This document shows, one piece after another, positions 45,311 through 53,571 of a stretch of 64,000 bases of DNA. The DNA lies in contig CAZWRV010000022.1 in NCBI GenBank assembly GCA_964636325.1, positions 1 to 64,000 of the forward strand. The letters are read 5' to 3'. The position numbers and the translations under genes are program-made. Each line of letters begins with the position of its first letter. Position 1 is the stretch's first letter. The notes below the pieces were generated by a model that did no database searches, had not been told where the DNA came from, and saw only the letters and a program-made list of their open reading frames with translations. The DNA comes from CAZWRV01 sp964636325 (lineage in GTDB: Bacteria > Verrucomicrobiota > Lentisphaeria > Victivallales > GWF2-50-93).

Positions 45311-45706
45311 TTACCAGACCGTGCAGACTATTTCGCCGCCGACCTTCGCCTTCGCGGCCTTCCTGCCGCTGATTATCCCTGCGGGAGTCGACATCACGAC
45401 CGTCCCGAGCCCGTTGCGGACCTTGGGTATTTCGGAGCATCCGCAGTATATCCTGCACGAGGGCCTGCTGACGCGCCTCATCCCCTCGATCACGGGCTTC
45501 TTCCTGAAATACTTCAGCTTGACGGTGAGGACCTTCCGCGGCGCCTTGCCGGTCTCGTAGAAGTCGCTGATGTAGCCCTCTTCCTTCAGCACGGATGCGA
45601 CGGCGCTTTTCATTGCCGAGGTAGGCATCGAAACCTCCTTGGCCGACGCCATGATGGCGTTCCTCATCCTGGTGAGCATGTCGGAAATCCCATCCTGAAG
45701 ACTCAT
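45311..45706 (-). CDS. rpsH: 30S ribosomal protein S8
   Basis: A 131-residue protein with ISDMLTRMRNAIMA at the start and the C-terminal S8 signature (GLGTVVMSTPAGIISGRKA, ending GGEIVCTVW). It is an early-binding 16S rRNA protein. Confidence 0.97.
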   Translation of the reverse strand: MSLQDGISDMLTRMRNAIMASAKEVSMPTSAMKSAVASVLKEEGYISDFYETGKAPRKVLTVKLKYFRKKPVIEGMRRVSRPSCRIYCGCSEIPKVRNGLGTVVMSTPAGIISGRKAAKAKVGGEIVCTVW

Positions 45707-45729
45707 TATAGCTCCTCGTTTTTACCAGT

Positions 45730-45915
45730 TTACCAGCTCGCCTTCGTAACGCCCGGAATCTGGCCGCTTATGGCGAACTCCCTGAAGCAGATACGGCAGA
45801 GCTTGAATTTGTTGATGAAGGCCCTTCTGCGCCCGCAGCGGGCGCAGCGGTTGTATTTGCGGACCTTGAACTTCGGCTTGCGGCCGGCTTTGGCGATCTG
45901 ACTTTTCTTGGCCAT
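45730..45915 (-). CDS. rpsN: 30S ribosomal protein S14, zinc-binding type
   Basis: A 61-residue short S14 with four cysteines arranged C-x2-C ... C-x2-C (NRCARCGRRR and KLCRICFREFA). This is the zinc-containing C+ type rather than the ~100-residue C- type. Confidence 0.96.
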   Translation of the reverse strand: MAKKSQIAKAGRKPKFKVRKYNRCARCGRRRAFINKFKLCRICFREFAISGQIPGVTKASW

Positions 45916-45937
45916 CTGGTCTAGCTCCTGATATTGT

Positions 45938-46477
45938 TCACTGGGCGGCGAAAGGCATGCCGAGACGGGTGAGCAGGTCGAGCGCCTCCCCGTCCGTCTT
46001 CGCCGACGTCACTATTGTCACATTGAGGCCGAGCGGATGCTTCAGCTTGTCAAGATCCACCTCGGGGAACACGGAAAGATCCTTGATCCCGAGGTTGTAG
46101 TTGCCCGCCTTGTCGAAGCCCTTCTTCGGCACGCCGCGGAAGTCCCTGACGCGCGGCAGCGTGTTGTGCACGAGCCTGTCGTAGAACTCGAACATCCTCC
46201 CGCCCCTAAGCGTCACCATCACCCCGACCGGCATGCCGCGCCGGAGCTTGAAGTTCGCTATGTTCTTCCTCGACTTGGTCACCACAGGAACCTGGCCGGA
46301 AATGGATGCGAGATGCTCCTTGGCCTCGTTGAAGACCTCCTTCTCGGACTTGGTGTTGATTCCGCAGTTCAGCACGATCTTCCTGAGCCTGGGAACCTCG
46401 AGCTTGTTCACGTAGCCCCGCGCCGCCATCATCTCGGGCACAGTCTTCTCTAAATAGATTTTTTTCATGTCAGGCAT
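45938..46477 (-). CDS. rplE: 50S ribosomal protein L5
   Basis: A 179-residue L5 with PRLRKIVLNCGI, KSRKNIANFKLRRGMPVGV and the family signature FYDRLVHNTLPRVRDFRG. It binds 5S rRNA. Two starts three codons apart (46477 or 46468) are possible. Confidence 0.97.
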   Translation of the reverse strand: MPDMKKIYLEKTVPEMMAARGYVNKLEVPRLRKIVLNCGINTKSEKEVFNEAKEHLASISGQVPVVTKSRKNIANFKLRRGMPVGVMVTLRGGRMFEFYDRLVHNTLPRVRDFRGVPKKGFDKAGNYNLGIKDLSVFPEVDLDKLKHPLGLNVTIVTSAKTDGEALDLLTRLGMPFAAQ

Positions 46478-46490
46478 GGCTGCAATCCCG

Positions 46491-46808
46491 CTAATTTATT
46501 TCTTTATCCTTCTTTTCCTTCTTCTCGACGAGCTTGGCGACGTTCGAGACATGGACGGAAATCGACCTCTCTATGAGGCCGCCCTTCGGGCTGTCAGGCG
46601 TCTTCTTGACCGTCTTCCTGCCGATCTCCTGCTGCTTCTCGGGGGAGAGGTTCTGCAGTTCGAGCACCACCCGGGCAGTATCCTTGAGGACGCCTATGAT
46701 CTTGCCCTTCTCGCCACGCCACTTGCCGCTTATCACGTAGACCGGGTCGTTCTTCCTCACATGGAAGGCGGCGGCGCCGCCGGCACTTTTCCTCTTCTTC
46801 CTGGACAT
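46491..46808 (-). CDS. rplX: 50S ribosomal protein L24
   Basis: A 105-residue L24 with the KOW motif (NDPVYVISGKWRGEKGKIIGV). It has an extra lysine-rich tail. Its start shares one base with the rplN stop (TGATG). Confidence 0.96.
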   Translation of the reverse strand: MSRKKRKSAGGAAAFHVRKNDPVYVISGKWRGEKGKIIGVLKDTARVVLELQNLSPEKQQEIGRKTVKKTPDSPKGGLIERSISVHVSNVAKLVEKKEKKDKEIN

Positions 46809-47173
46809 CAGAGCACCTCCGGCGCAAGAGAGATTATCTTCATGAAGTTCTTTTCGCGGAGCTCGCGCGCCACGGGCCCGAAGATGCGGGTGCCCCGGGG
46901 GTTGCTCTGCTCGTCGATGATCACCGCGGCGTTCCTGTCGAAGCTCAGGTAGGAGCCGTCCTCCCTCCTGATCTTCGCCCTGGTCCTGACTATCACCGCC
47001 TTGACGACCTCGCCCTTCTTCACCGCGCCGCCCGGGATCGCCTCCTTGACAGAGGCCGTCACGATGTCGCCGAGATGCGCATAGCGCTTCTTCTGCCCGA
47101 GCACGGTGATCGTCATAAGCTGCTTCGCCCCCGAGTTGTCGGCGACGTCAAGTCTTGACTGCATCTGTATCAT
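46808..47173 (-). CDS. rplN: 50S ribosomal protein L14
   Basis: A 121-residue L14: MIQMQSRLDVADNSGAKQLM at the start, ending FMKIISLAPEVL, with GTRIFGPVARELR in between. It overlaps the rpsQ end by 26 bases. Confidence 0.97.
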   Translation of the reverse strand: MIQMQSRLDVADNSGAKQLMTITVLGQKKRYAHLGDIVTASVKEAIPGGAVKKGEVVKAVIVRTRAKIRREDGSYLSFDRNAAVIIDEQSNPRGTRIFGPVARELREKNFMKIISLAPEVL

Positions 47174-47477
47174 TTTGCGCTTCCACCTTTTCTATTTGCT
47201 CCGCCTTCCTGACGACTTCCACCAGCCTCCAGCGCTTAAGCTTGCTGTAGGGCCTTGACTCCATGATCCTGACCGTGTCTCCGATCCCCGCCTCCTCCTT
47301 CTCGTCGTGGGCATAGTATTTCTTGCGGGACTTGACGACCTTCATGTAGAGTGGATGGGGGCTACGCCTCATGACCTCGACGACGATCGTCTTGGTCTGG
47401 CGGTCGCTCGTCACTACGCCCGTCCGCACCTTGCGGCTGCCGCGTTTCTCGGCGGCCTTGTCTGTTTCTCCGCTCAT
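47148..47477 (-). CDS. rpsQ: 30S ribosomal protein S17 with C-terminal extension
   Basis: A 109-residue S17. The core (RTGVVTSDRQTKTIVVEVMR, VRIMESRPYSKLKRWRL) is normal. About 20 extra acidic residues follow, and they arise in the 26-base overlap with rplN and just before it, so the extension may be a by-product of gene overlap. Confidence 0.96.
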   Translation of the reverse strand: MSGETDKAAEKRGSRKVRTGVVTSDRQTKTIVVEVMRRSPHPLYMKVVKSRKKYYAHDEKEEAGIGDTVRIMESRPYSKLKRWRLVEVVRKAEQIEKVEAQNDTDAVKT

Positions 47478-47504
47478 TTTGATCCCAGGCTTAGGTTTGT
47501 TTTC

Positions 47505-47729
47505 TTATTTGGCCGCCGCCTTATTGAGGCTGCGCTGCTTCCACTCGGTCTTGATCCTCGCGATGATCCTGCGTATCTGCCCCACCCTCGCGCTGTTCTG
47601 TATCTGCCCCGTCTTGGACTGGACTGAAAGGTTGAACTTCTCGCGCAAAAGCTCCTTCTCGAGGTTTGCCAGCTCCGGATCTGTGAGCTGCCTCACATCC
47701 TTCATCTTGTACTTGTTTGCATCGGCCAT
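47505..47729 (-). CDS. rpmC: 50S ribosomal protein L29
   Basis: A 74-residue L29 with DVRQLTDPELANLEKELLRE and ARVGQIRRIIARIKTE. It sits near the exit tunnel of the ribosome. Confidence 0.95.
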   Translation of the reverse strand: MADANKYKMKDVRQLTDPELANLEKELLREKFNLSVQSKTGQIQNSARVGQIRRIIARIKTEWKQRSLNKAAAK

Positions 47730-47760
47730 TTTGTTTCTCCGTGGGACTGATAGTCGTTCG

Positions 47761-48177
47761 TCAAGCGAAATGCCTTACCAGGAACTTGCACCTTATGCCG
47801 AGCTTACCCGCCGCCAGGTTAAGGGCCTCCTTCGCGACGGACTCGGTGCATCCGCTGACCTCGAAGAGCACCCTTCCGGGCTTGATCACCGCAACCCAGG
47901 ACTCGAGGTTGCCCTTGCCCTTCCCCATCCTGGTCTCGAGCGGCTTCTTCGTGAACGGCTTGTCGGGGAAGATCCTGATCCAGACCTTGCCCCTCCGGTT
48001 CAGATGGCGGTTTATCGCCACCCTGGCCGCCTCTATCTGGTTGTTGGAGATCCAGGCCCTGTCGAGGGACTGGAGCCCGAAGTTCCCGAAGTCGAGCTTG
48101 TTGCACTTCCTTGCCAGGCCGCCCCTGTTACCTCGCTGGGCCTTCCTGTACTTTACCCTTTTTGGCATTAACGGCAT
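47761..48177 (-). CDS. rplP: 50S ribosomal protein L16
   Basis: A 138-residue L16: PKRVKYRKAQRGNRGG at the start and RMGKGKGNLESWVAVIKPGR in the middle. GGAAGG eight bases upstream supports the ATG at 48177. It overlaps the end of rpsC by 50 bases. Confidence 0.96.
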   Translation of the reverse strand: MPLMPKRVKYRKAQRGNRGGLARKCNKLDFGNFGLQSLDRAWISNNQIEAARVAINRHLNRRGKVWIRIFPDKPFTKKPLETRMGKGKGNLESWVAVIKPGRVLFEVSGCTESVAKEALNLAAGKLGIRCKFLVRHFA

Positions 48178-48817
48178 AATTCATACCTTCCACTGGTTCC
48201 TTGTGGCATATCCAGACCTTGACGCCTATCTTGCCGGCGACGGTCCTTGCCTCTGTAAATCCGTAATCTATGTTAGCCTTCAGCGTGTGAAGCGGAATCT
48301 TGCCCTCCTTGTACTGCTCCGAGCGGGCGAGCTCCGCACCGCCCAGACGTCCGGCTATGGCCACCTTTATGCCTTCGACCCCCTTCTCCATGGCTGTCTG
48401 GATCGCCTTCTTCATCGCCCTCCTGAAGCCTACGCGCCTCTCAAGCTGGAATGCGATGTTCTCCGCGACGAGCTGCGCGTTCGTCTCCGCGTCCTTGATG
48501 TCAACCACGTCGAGGAGTATGTCCTTGGACCGGACGAAGGAGCTTATCTGGCTGCGCATCTTGTCGGTCTCCTCGCCCTTGCGGCCGACTAGCACGCCCG
48601 GGCGGGCCGTGAAGATCGTTACGCGGATGCGGTTGGCGGAGCGCTCTATTAGAATCCTTGATATGGCGGCAGACTGGTAGTTCTTCCGGATGAACTCCCT
48701 TATCCTGATGTCCTCGTTGAGCCAGTCGCCGAAGCTGCTCTTCCTGGCATACCAGCGGGAGTCCCAGTTCTTGTTCAACGTAACCCTGAATCCGATAGGA
48801 TTTACTTTCTGCCCCAC
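48128..48817 (-). CDS. rpsC: 30S ribosomal protein S3
   Basis: A 229-residue S3 with GQKVNPIGFRVTLNKNWDSR, the KH-domain region (VLVGRKGEETDKMRSQIS) and the C-terminal RLGGAELARSEQYKEGKIPL domain. The last residues overlap rplP. Confidence 0.97.
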   Translation of the reverse strand: MGQKVNPIGFRVTLNKNWDSRWYARKSSFGDWLNEDIRIREFIRKNYQSAAISRILIERSANRIRVTIFTARPGVLVGRKGEETDKMRSQISSFVRSKDILLDVVDIKDAETNAQLVAENIAFQLERRVGFRRAMKKAIQTAMEKGVEGIKVAIAGRLGGAELARSEQYKEGKIPLHTLKANIDYGFTEARTVAGKIGVKVWICHKEPVEGMNYAVNAKKGKVQEGPAR

Positions 48818-48832
48818 TTGCGATTCCTTTCC

Positions 48833-49171
48833 TTAGATTTTTTCGTCGGTTAGAACTATCCTGAAGTGGCTCGTCCTCTTCCTGATCCTGCCGGCGCTGC
48901 CCCTGGCCTTGGGCCTGAACCTCCTGTAGATGGGCCCCGGCATCACCTCCGCGGACTTGACGAAGAGCCTGTCGCGCTTGATGTCCAGGTTGTTCTCCGC
49001 GTTGGCGACGGCCGAGCGCAGGGTCTTGGCCAGCAGCGCGGCGGACTTCTTGGGCATGAGGGCGATCATTGTGAGCGCCTCAGTGACCGGCTTGCCCCTG
49101 AGCAGCCTTGCGACGTCGTGGGACTTGAGCGGCGAAACCCTAGCATATCTTGTCAGTGAACAGATTTCCAT
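48833..49171 (-). CDS. rplV: 50S ribosomal protein L22
   Basis: A 112-residue L22 with RVSPLKSHDVARLLRGKPV, SAVANAENNLDIKRDRLFV and the signature RRFRPKARGSAGRIRKRTSH. It is the first ribosomal gene of this block; the usual upstream genes (rpsS, rplB, rplW, rplD, rplC, rpsJ) are missing and an unrelated gene lies three bases upstream. Confidence 0.97.
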   Translation of the reverse strand: MEICSLTRYARVSPLKSHDVARLLRGKPVTEALTMIALMPKKSAALLAKTLRSAVANAENNLDIKRDRLFVKSAEVMPGPIYRRFRPKARGSAGRIRKRTSHFRIVLTDEKI

Positions 49172-49174
49172 GTT

Positions 49175-49981
49175 TCAATTCTGGTTACCTAATGTTACTT
49201 TCATCCCGGGCGCCAGGCCTCCCATCTCCCCTTCGACGGCGACCGCCGCCGAAATGAACGGCCTGAGCGCCACAATCTTCATCACGACCGCCTTGCCGGT
49301 CTTCCCGTTGACCGCCCTGCAGAGCAGGCCGCAGCTCACGCTGTTGGCCGTCCCCACGTCGAGGACCGCCGCCTGCAGCTTGTCGCTGACCGCAAGGATC
49401 CTGCATGAATCCGGCATCTTGACTTCGCCGGGGGGCTTCGCGAGCATGTTGAACTTCTCCGCCTCCCCCCTAAGGTCGTCGAGGCGGCACTTGAGCCGGA
49501 CCTTGTCGAGATCCTCGATGCGGTCCTTCTCGATAAGCTCCCTGACGAAGACGTCGAGCGCGACTATCTTCGAAGTGAGCTCCCTCGCAGACCTGCACAG
49601 GCTCCTGTATGCGTCGACGGCGAGCAGGCAGGTCTCGGCGTCCAGCTCCGGCTCCGACCCGCCGACCGCGGACGCGACTCCGAGCTTCAGCCGTAGATAC
49701 CGGCCGTTCAACTTCTCCGAATTAGAAAGAACTTCCGACAATTCCCTGCGCAGAAGGCCGAACTCGCTCCTGGCGACGTCCAGCTCGTCCTCGCGGACCG
49801 CCCCCTGGCTCTGGCGCGCAGGCCCGGCGGAACTGTCCTGAGCTTCGGCGGAAGACACGCAAGAAAATTCAACTGCGGCAAACAGGGCATAAAAGATAAC
49901 CAGCGAAAAACGGTCTGTCCAGCACGTCACGGAAAAAAATACGTTTTTTTTTGCGTCCGGCGCGCCCAGAGCTGCCTTCAT
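49175..49981 (-). CDS. Secreted hypothetical protein with coiled coil
   Basis: A 268-residue protein with a signal peptide (about residues 22-45, FSLVIFYALFAAVEFSC then AEAQ) and a helical middle (REDELDVARSEFGLLRREL). The C-terminal beta-rich part (AAVLDVGTANSVSCGLLCRA, ending GGLAPGMKVTLG) looks like a small barrel domain. No family was recognised. I chose the ATG at 49981 because a G-run lies about eight bases upstream; an ATG at 49996 is the alternative. It lies three bases before rplV and 35 after topA, so it is inserted in what seems one long transcript. Confidence 0.65.
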   Translation of the reverse strand: MKAALGAPDAKKNVFFSVTCWTDRFSLVIFYALFAAVEFSCVSSAEAQDSSAGPARQSQGAVREDELDVARSEFGLLRRELSEVLSNSEKLNGRYLRLKLGVASAVGGSEPELDAETCLLAVDAYRSLCRSARELTSKIVALDVFVRELIEKDRIEDLDKVRLKCRLDDLRGEAEKFNMLAKPPGEVKMPDSCRILAVSDKLQAAVLDVGTANSVSCGLLCRAVNGKTGKAVVMKIVALRPFISAAVAVEGEMGGLAPGMKVTLGNQN

Positions 49982-50016
49982 CGCATTTCCCCCCATGTTA
50001 TTGCTGGCATAATATT

Positions 50017-52635
50017 CTAGTTATCAATGGATTGCGTATTTTCAGCGGATGCGCCGCCAGCATACTTCCCCGCCAGCTTGGCCAGCGCCGCGACCTGCTT
50101 GGGCGAGAGCGCGCCCTTCTGAGTGAACTGCTCCCTGAGCGAATTGTAGAACGACTTGTCGTTGAAGAACCTGCGGCCCTTCTTGGCCGGCTCCTCCCAT
50201 GCGGTCACGACGGCAAGAGACTCAAGCATCCGCGATATTTCCTTCGCCGCTTCGGAATCGGCGGGTGCCTGCTGCTGCGGGGCCGCCCCGTTGGAAGGCG
50301 CCTGGGAACCGTCCGCGGCCGGAGGCTGCGCGCCGACGGCGGCTCCGTCCCCTGAATGGCGCCTCCTTATCGACTCGACCGCCCTTAGCTGTTTTTCCGT
50401 GAGCGCCCTGCCGCCTTCGACCTGCTTCCTGAGCGAATCCATGAACTGCGCGGGATTGAACGGCCTGCCCTTGCCGGACCACTGCCTTTTCGGAGGCTCG
50501 TCGGGCAGCTTCACCTCCCCGATGAGCCTGAGGTGCGCTTCGAGCGTCTCCTGCGACGCCGGCTCCGACGGCGCAGTTCTGCTGCGCTCCTCGCTGATGC
50601 TCGCGGCCTCGGCCAGCTCCTTGGAGAAGCCCGAGTCCGCGGCGGCCTTCTCAAGCTGGGGAATCTGCTCCTTGTACTGCAGCGCCAGCATTATCAGCGA
50701 CTTCCACTGCTTCTCGGAAAGCTTCCCGTTCTTGGCGAACTGCGCCTTTATGGAGTCCACGAACCGCTTGTCGTTGAAGAAGCGCCTTCCCTTCTTCTCC
50801 GGCTTCTTCCACTCGACGACGGAGTCGAAGAGCCTCATAACCGCCTCGGCCGGCCCTTTCTCGGGGGCGCCGGCGCCACGGGCGGCGCCGAGCCACTCCG
50901 AGAACTTGCGGTAGAACTCCTCCAGCATCGCCGTCCATTCGTTCTTGCCCTCCTCGATGTCGTCGAGCTCGTTCTCCATCTTGGCCGTGAAACCGATGTC
51001 GAAGAGCTCGGGCATGAGCGCCACGAGCACGTCGTTGACCTTGAAGCCCAGCTCCGTCGGCTGCAGGCGGCCCTTGGCGCGGATCACATACTTCCTCTTT
51101 AATATGGTGTTGATGATGGTGGCGTATGTCGAGGGCCTGCCTATTCCGTTCGTCTCAAGCTCCCTGATAAGCATCGCCTCGTTGAAGCGCGGCGGCGGCT
51201 CCGTGAACTTCTGCTCCTTGGCGCTGCCGAGGATGTGCACCGGCATACCCTTCGCCAGCCTCCGGAGTATCTCCTCATGGGAGGGCTCCTTCGGTGCGTC
51301 GCCGTTATCGTCGGCACCGGACGGGACGTCCTCCATGTCGTAGATCTTTGTATAGCCGGCGAAGACGGTCACGGTGCTCTGGGTCCTGAACCTGTAGTTC
51401 CTGCCGTCGGAGCCGTCGACCTTAGTCTCCACCGTAGTAGTCTCCAGGTCGGCCGGCCTCATCTGGCTGGCGACGAAGCGCTTCCAGATCAGGGAGTAGA
51501 GCTTGAGCTGGTCGTGGGAGAGGAACTTGGCAGCGTCCTGCGGCTTCAGCCTGACGTCCGTCGGCCTGATCGCCTCGTGCGCCTCCTGCGCCCGCGACGA
51601 GCTCCGGTATTTGTTCGGCACCTCCGGCAGGAAGGCCGCACCGATGCCCTCGGAGATGAACTTCCTGCACGCCTCCACGGCGTCCTTCGCCACCGACACG
51701 GAGTCCGTACGCATGTAGGTTATGAGGCCGACCGGCCCAGACGTACCTATATCTATTCCCTCGTAGAGCTGCTGGGCCACTATCATCGTATGGTTAGCCG
51801 TGAACCTCAGGTACGAGGCCGCCGCCTGCTGCATCGTGCTCGTGATGAAGGGCGGCGGAGCGTATTTCTTCTTCTGCTTGGTCTCGACGGAAGCTATCGA
51901 CCGGCTTCTGCCCTCCTCCACGGCCTTGACGACCTTGAGAGCCTCGGCCTCGTCCGGGACCGATGCCTTCTGGCCGTCCACCAGCGCCAGGCGGGCCTTG
52001 TATTTGAGCCCGCTGCCGTCCGGGTCGGCCTCGAATTCGAAGTTGATGTTCCAGTATTCCTGGGGCTTGAACTTTTCGATCTCGCGCTCCCTGGCGCAGA
52101 TTATCCTGAGCGCCACCGACTGCACACGGCCCGCGCTTATCCCCTTCTCGATCCTGGACCAGAGGAACTCGCTTATCTTGTAGCCCACGAGCCTGTCGAG
52201 GATGCGCCTCGCCTGCTGGGCGTTCACCAGGTTCATGTTTATCTCGCCGGGAGTCTCGAAGGCCTTGCGCACCGCGCCGGGCGTGATCTCGTGGAAGGTG
52301 ACGCGCCTGAAGGGCACCTTGCACGACGTCTTGAGTATCTCCATTATATGCCAGGCGATCGCCTCGCCTTCCCGGTCCGGATCCGACGCCAGATATATCT
52401 GACCCGCCCCCGCTGCCGCGTCCTTCAGTGTCCTGATCACGTTGCCCTTCTGCACCTGGTAGACGGGCTTGAACCCGTGCTCTATGTCGACCCCGAGCGT
52501 CCGCTCAGGCAGATCCCTCACGTGGCCCATCGAGGCCGTGACGCTGTATTCCGCGCCGAGAAGCCGGGTTATGGTCCTGGCCTTAGCCGGCGACTCCACT
52601 ATCACTAGGCTCCTGCCCTTGGCATCGCTTTCCAT
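50017..52635 (-). CDS. topA: DNA topoisomerase I with a novel repeated C-terminal region
   Basis: An 872-residue type IA topoisomerase that relaxes negative supercoils. The Toprim domain (SLVIVESPAKARTI, DPDREGEAIAWHI) and the active-site Tyr307 (LITYMRTDS) are intact, as is GIGRPSTYA near 498. After about residue 595 there are no Cys4 zinc fingers. Instead three related units of about 55 residues occur at about 598-655, 697-760 and 802-859, each with a W-x-x-P/G-K-G-R-x-F motif, a helix ending in S-x-x-x-Q, and L-(S/T)-x-KQ. They are joined by Ala/Pro/Glu-rich linkers. The ATG directly follows the stop of the lipoprotein gene (TAGATG). Confidence 0.95.
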   Translation of the reverse strand: MESDAKGRSLVIVESPAKARTITRLLGAEYSVTASMGHVRDLPERTLGVDIEHGFKPVYQVQKGNVIRTLKDAAAGAGQIYLASDPDREGEAIAWHIMEILKTSCKVPFRRVTFHEITPGAVRKAFETPGEINMNLVNAQQARRILDRLVGYKISEFLWSRIEKGISAGRVQSVALRIICAREREIEKFKPQEYWNINFEFEADPDGSGLKYKARLALVDGQKASVPDEAEALKVVKAVEEGRSRSIASVETKQKKKYAPPPFITSTMQQAAASYLRFTANHTMIVAQQLYEGIDIGTSGPVGLITYMRTDSVSVAKDAVEACRKFISEGIGAAFLPEVPNKYRSSSRAQEAHEAIRPTDVRLKPQDAAKFLSHDQLKLYSLIWKRFVASQMRPADLETTTVETKVDGSDGRNYRFRTQSTVTVFAGYTKIYDMEDVPSGADDNGDAPKEPSHEEILRRLAKGMPVHILGSAKEQKFTEPPPRFNEAMLIRELETNGIGRPSTYATIINTILKRKYVIRAKGRLQPTELGFKVNDVLVALMPELFDIGFTAKMENELDDIEEGKNEWTAMLEEFYRKFSEWLGAARGAGAPEKGPAEAVMRLFDSVVEWKKPEKKGRRFFNDKRFVDSIKAQFAKNGKLSEKQWKSLIMLALQYKEQIPQLEKAAADSGFSKELAEAASISEERSRTAPSEPASQETLEAHLRLIGEVKLPDEPPKRQWSGKGRPFNPAQFMDSLRKQVEGGRALTEKQLRAVESIRRRHSGDGAAVGAQPPAADGSQAPSNGAAPQQQAPADSEAAKEISRMLESLAVVTAWEEPAKKGRRFFNDKSFYNSLREQFTQKGALSPKQVAALAKLAGKYAGGASAENTQSIDN

Positions 52636-53235
52636 CTATTTCTCCGATCCGCTTGTTTTCTTGAACACATATGCAGACTTTTCCGGGAAAAGCTCCGCGC
52701 TAGACCCGTTCTTCCTTAAAAAAACAATCCATTCCTCGGCGGTCGACGTGAAGATGACCTTGTCGGCCTCGCCCTGCGCCTCCACAGCCTTAAGGCCGCT
52801 CTGGCCCTCCTTGTAGAGCTTCACCGTCCCCTTGACGTCGAGGGGGATGAACTTGAGCGTGTCGCCGTCCAGCGCGACCTTGCAGAGCGTGTGCACCGGC
52901 ATCACGTTCACGAGCCAGTAGGCGTTGACCGTCCCCTCATCCGCGCTTCCGGCCGTGCAGTCCACGAATATGTTCTCGCCGGCCTTGAAGTAAACGGTCT
53001 CAAGCTTCGACCTCACCCCCTTGTCGTCGTAAGCCAGGACGCAGTCCTCGGAGAACTCCCAGTCCCTGACCTTGCCCTTGACCTCGCTGCCGCCCTGCGC
53101 CTTGAGGGACCACTTGCCGGCGACGCCCGGCATCGGGTGCCTCGCCTCGTTCGTATAGAAGCAGTTCAGCGACTGTATCACGCACCCCGCAAGCAGCAGC
53201 AGCGCGATCAGCGAAAACGGCGCAAACTTGTTCAT
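52636..53235 (-). CDS. Putative lipoprotein
   Basis: A 199-residue protein with a lipoprotein signal peptide (FAPFSLIALLLLAGC, Cys as lipid site). The mature part is beta-rich (GKWSLKAQGGSEVKGK, VYFKAGENIFVD, ADKVIFTSTAEEWIVFL). The open frame runs further upstream, but the ATG at 53235 is preceded by GGAGGGT and starts the signal peptide. Its stop touches the topA start. Function unknown; an envelope location is predicted. Confidence 0.75.
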   Translation of the reverse strand: MNKFAPFSLIALLLLAGCVIQSLNCFYTNEARHPMPGVAGKWSLKAQGGSEVKGKVRDWEFSEDCVLAYDDKGVRSKLETVYFKAGENIFVDCTAGSADEGTVNAYWLVNVMPVHTLCKVALDGDTLKFIPLDVKGTVKLYKEGQSGLKAVEAQGEADKVIFTSTAEEWIVFLRKNGSSAELFPEKSAYVFKKTSGSEK

Positions 53236-53571
53236 GTACCCTCCGAAATTCTGTTCCGGCAGTTTCTGCCTTCCTTTGTTTAAGCAAATCTGTAATCTGT
53301 TCATGCGGAACTCCAAGTGTCAAGCCGAAATTTTTTTTTTCGCGCAAAATCCTTAACTTGAAACAACGACTCCACGCTTGCATCCGAGACAATCCCGTAT
53401 ATTGTAAATCACGGTATAGGATACGGCTATGACTCCCTCGGCAGGAGGACTACCATGTCCCTCAAGAACGGCTCGACAGAACTGTCCAACACATCCTGCG
53501 GCTACGACGCCATGTCCCGCCTGTCATCATTCCCGAAAGGCTTGGGAAATACTTCTATATAAGATACATGT

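Noticed and set aside
51235..52608. A 457-codon open frame opposite topA
   Set aside because: No recognisable motif, and the antisense gene is clearly topA.
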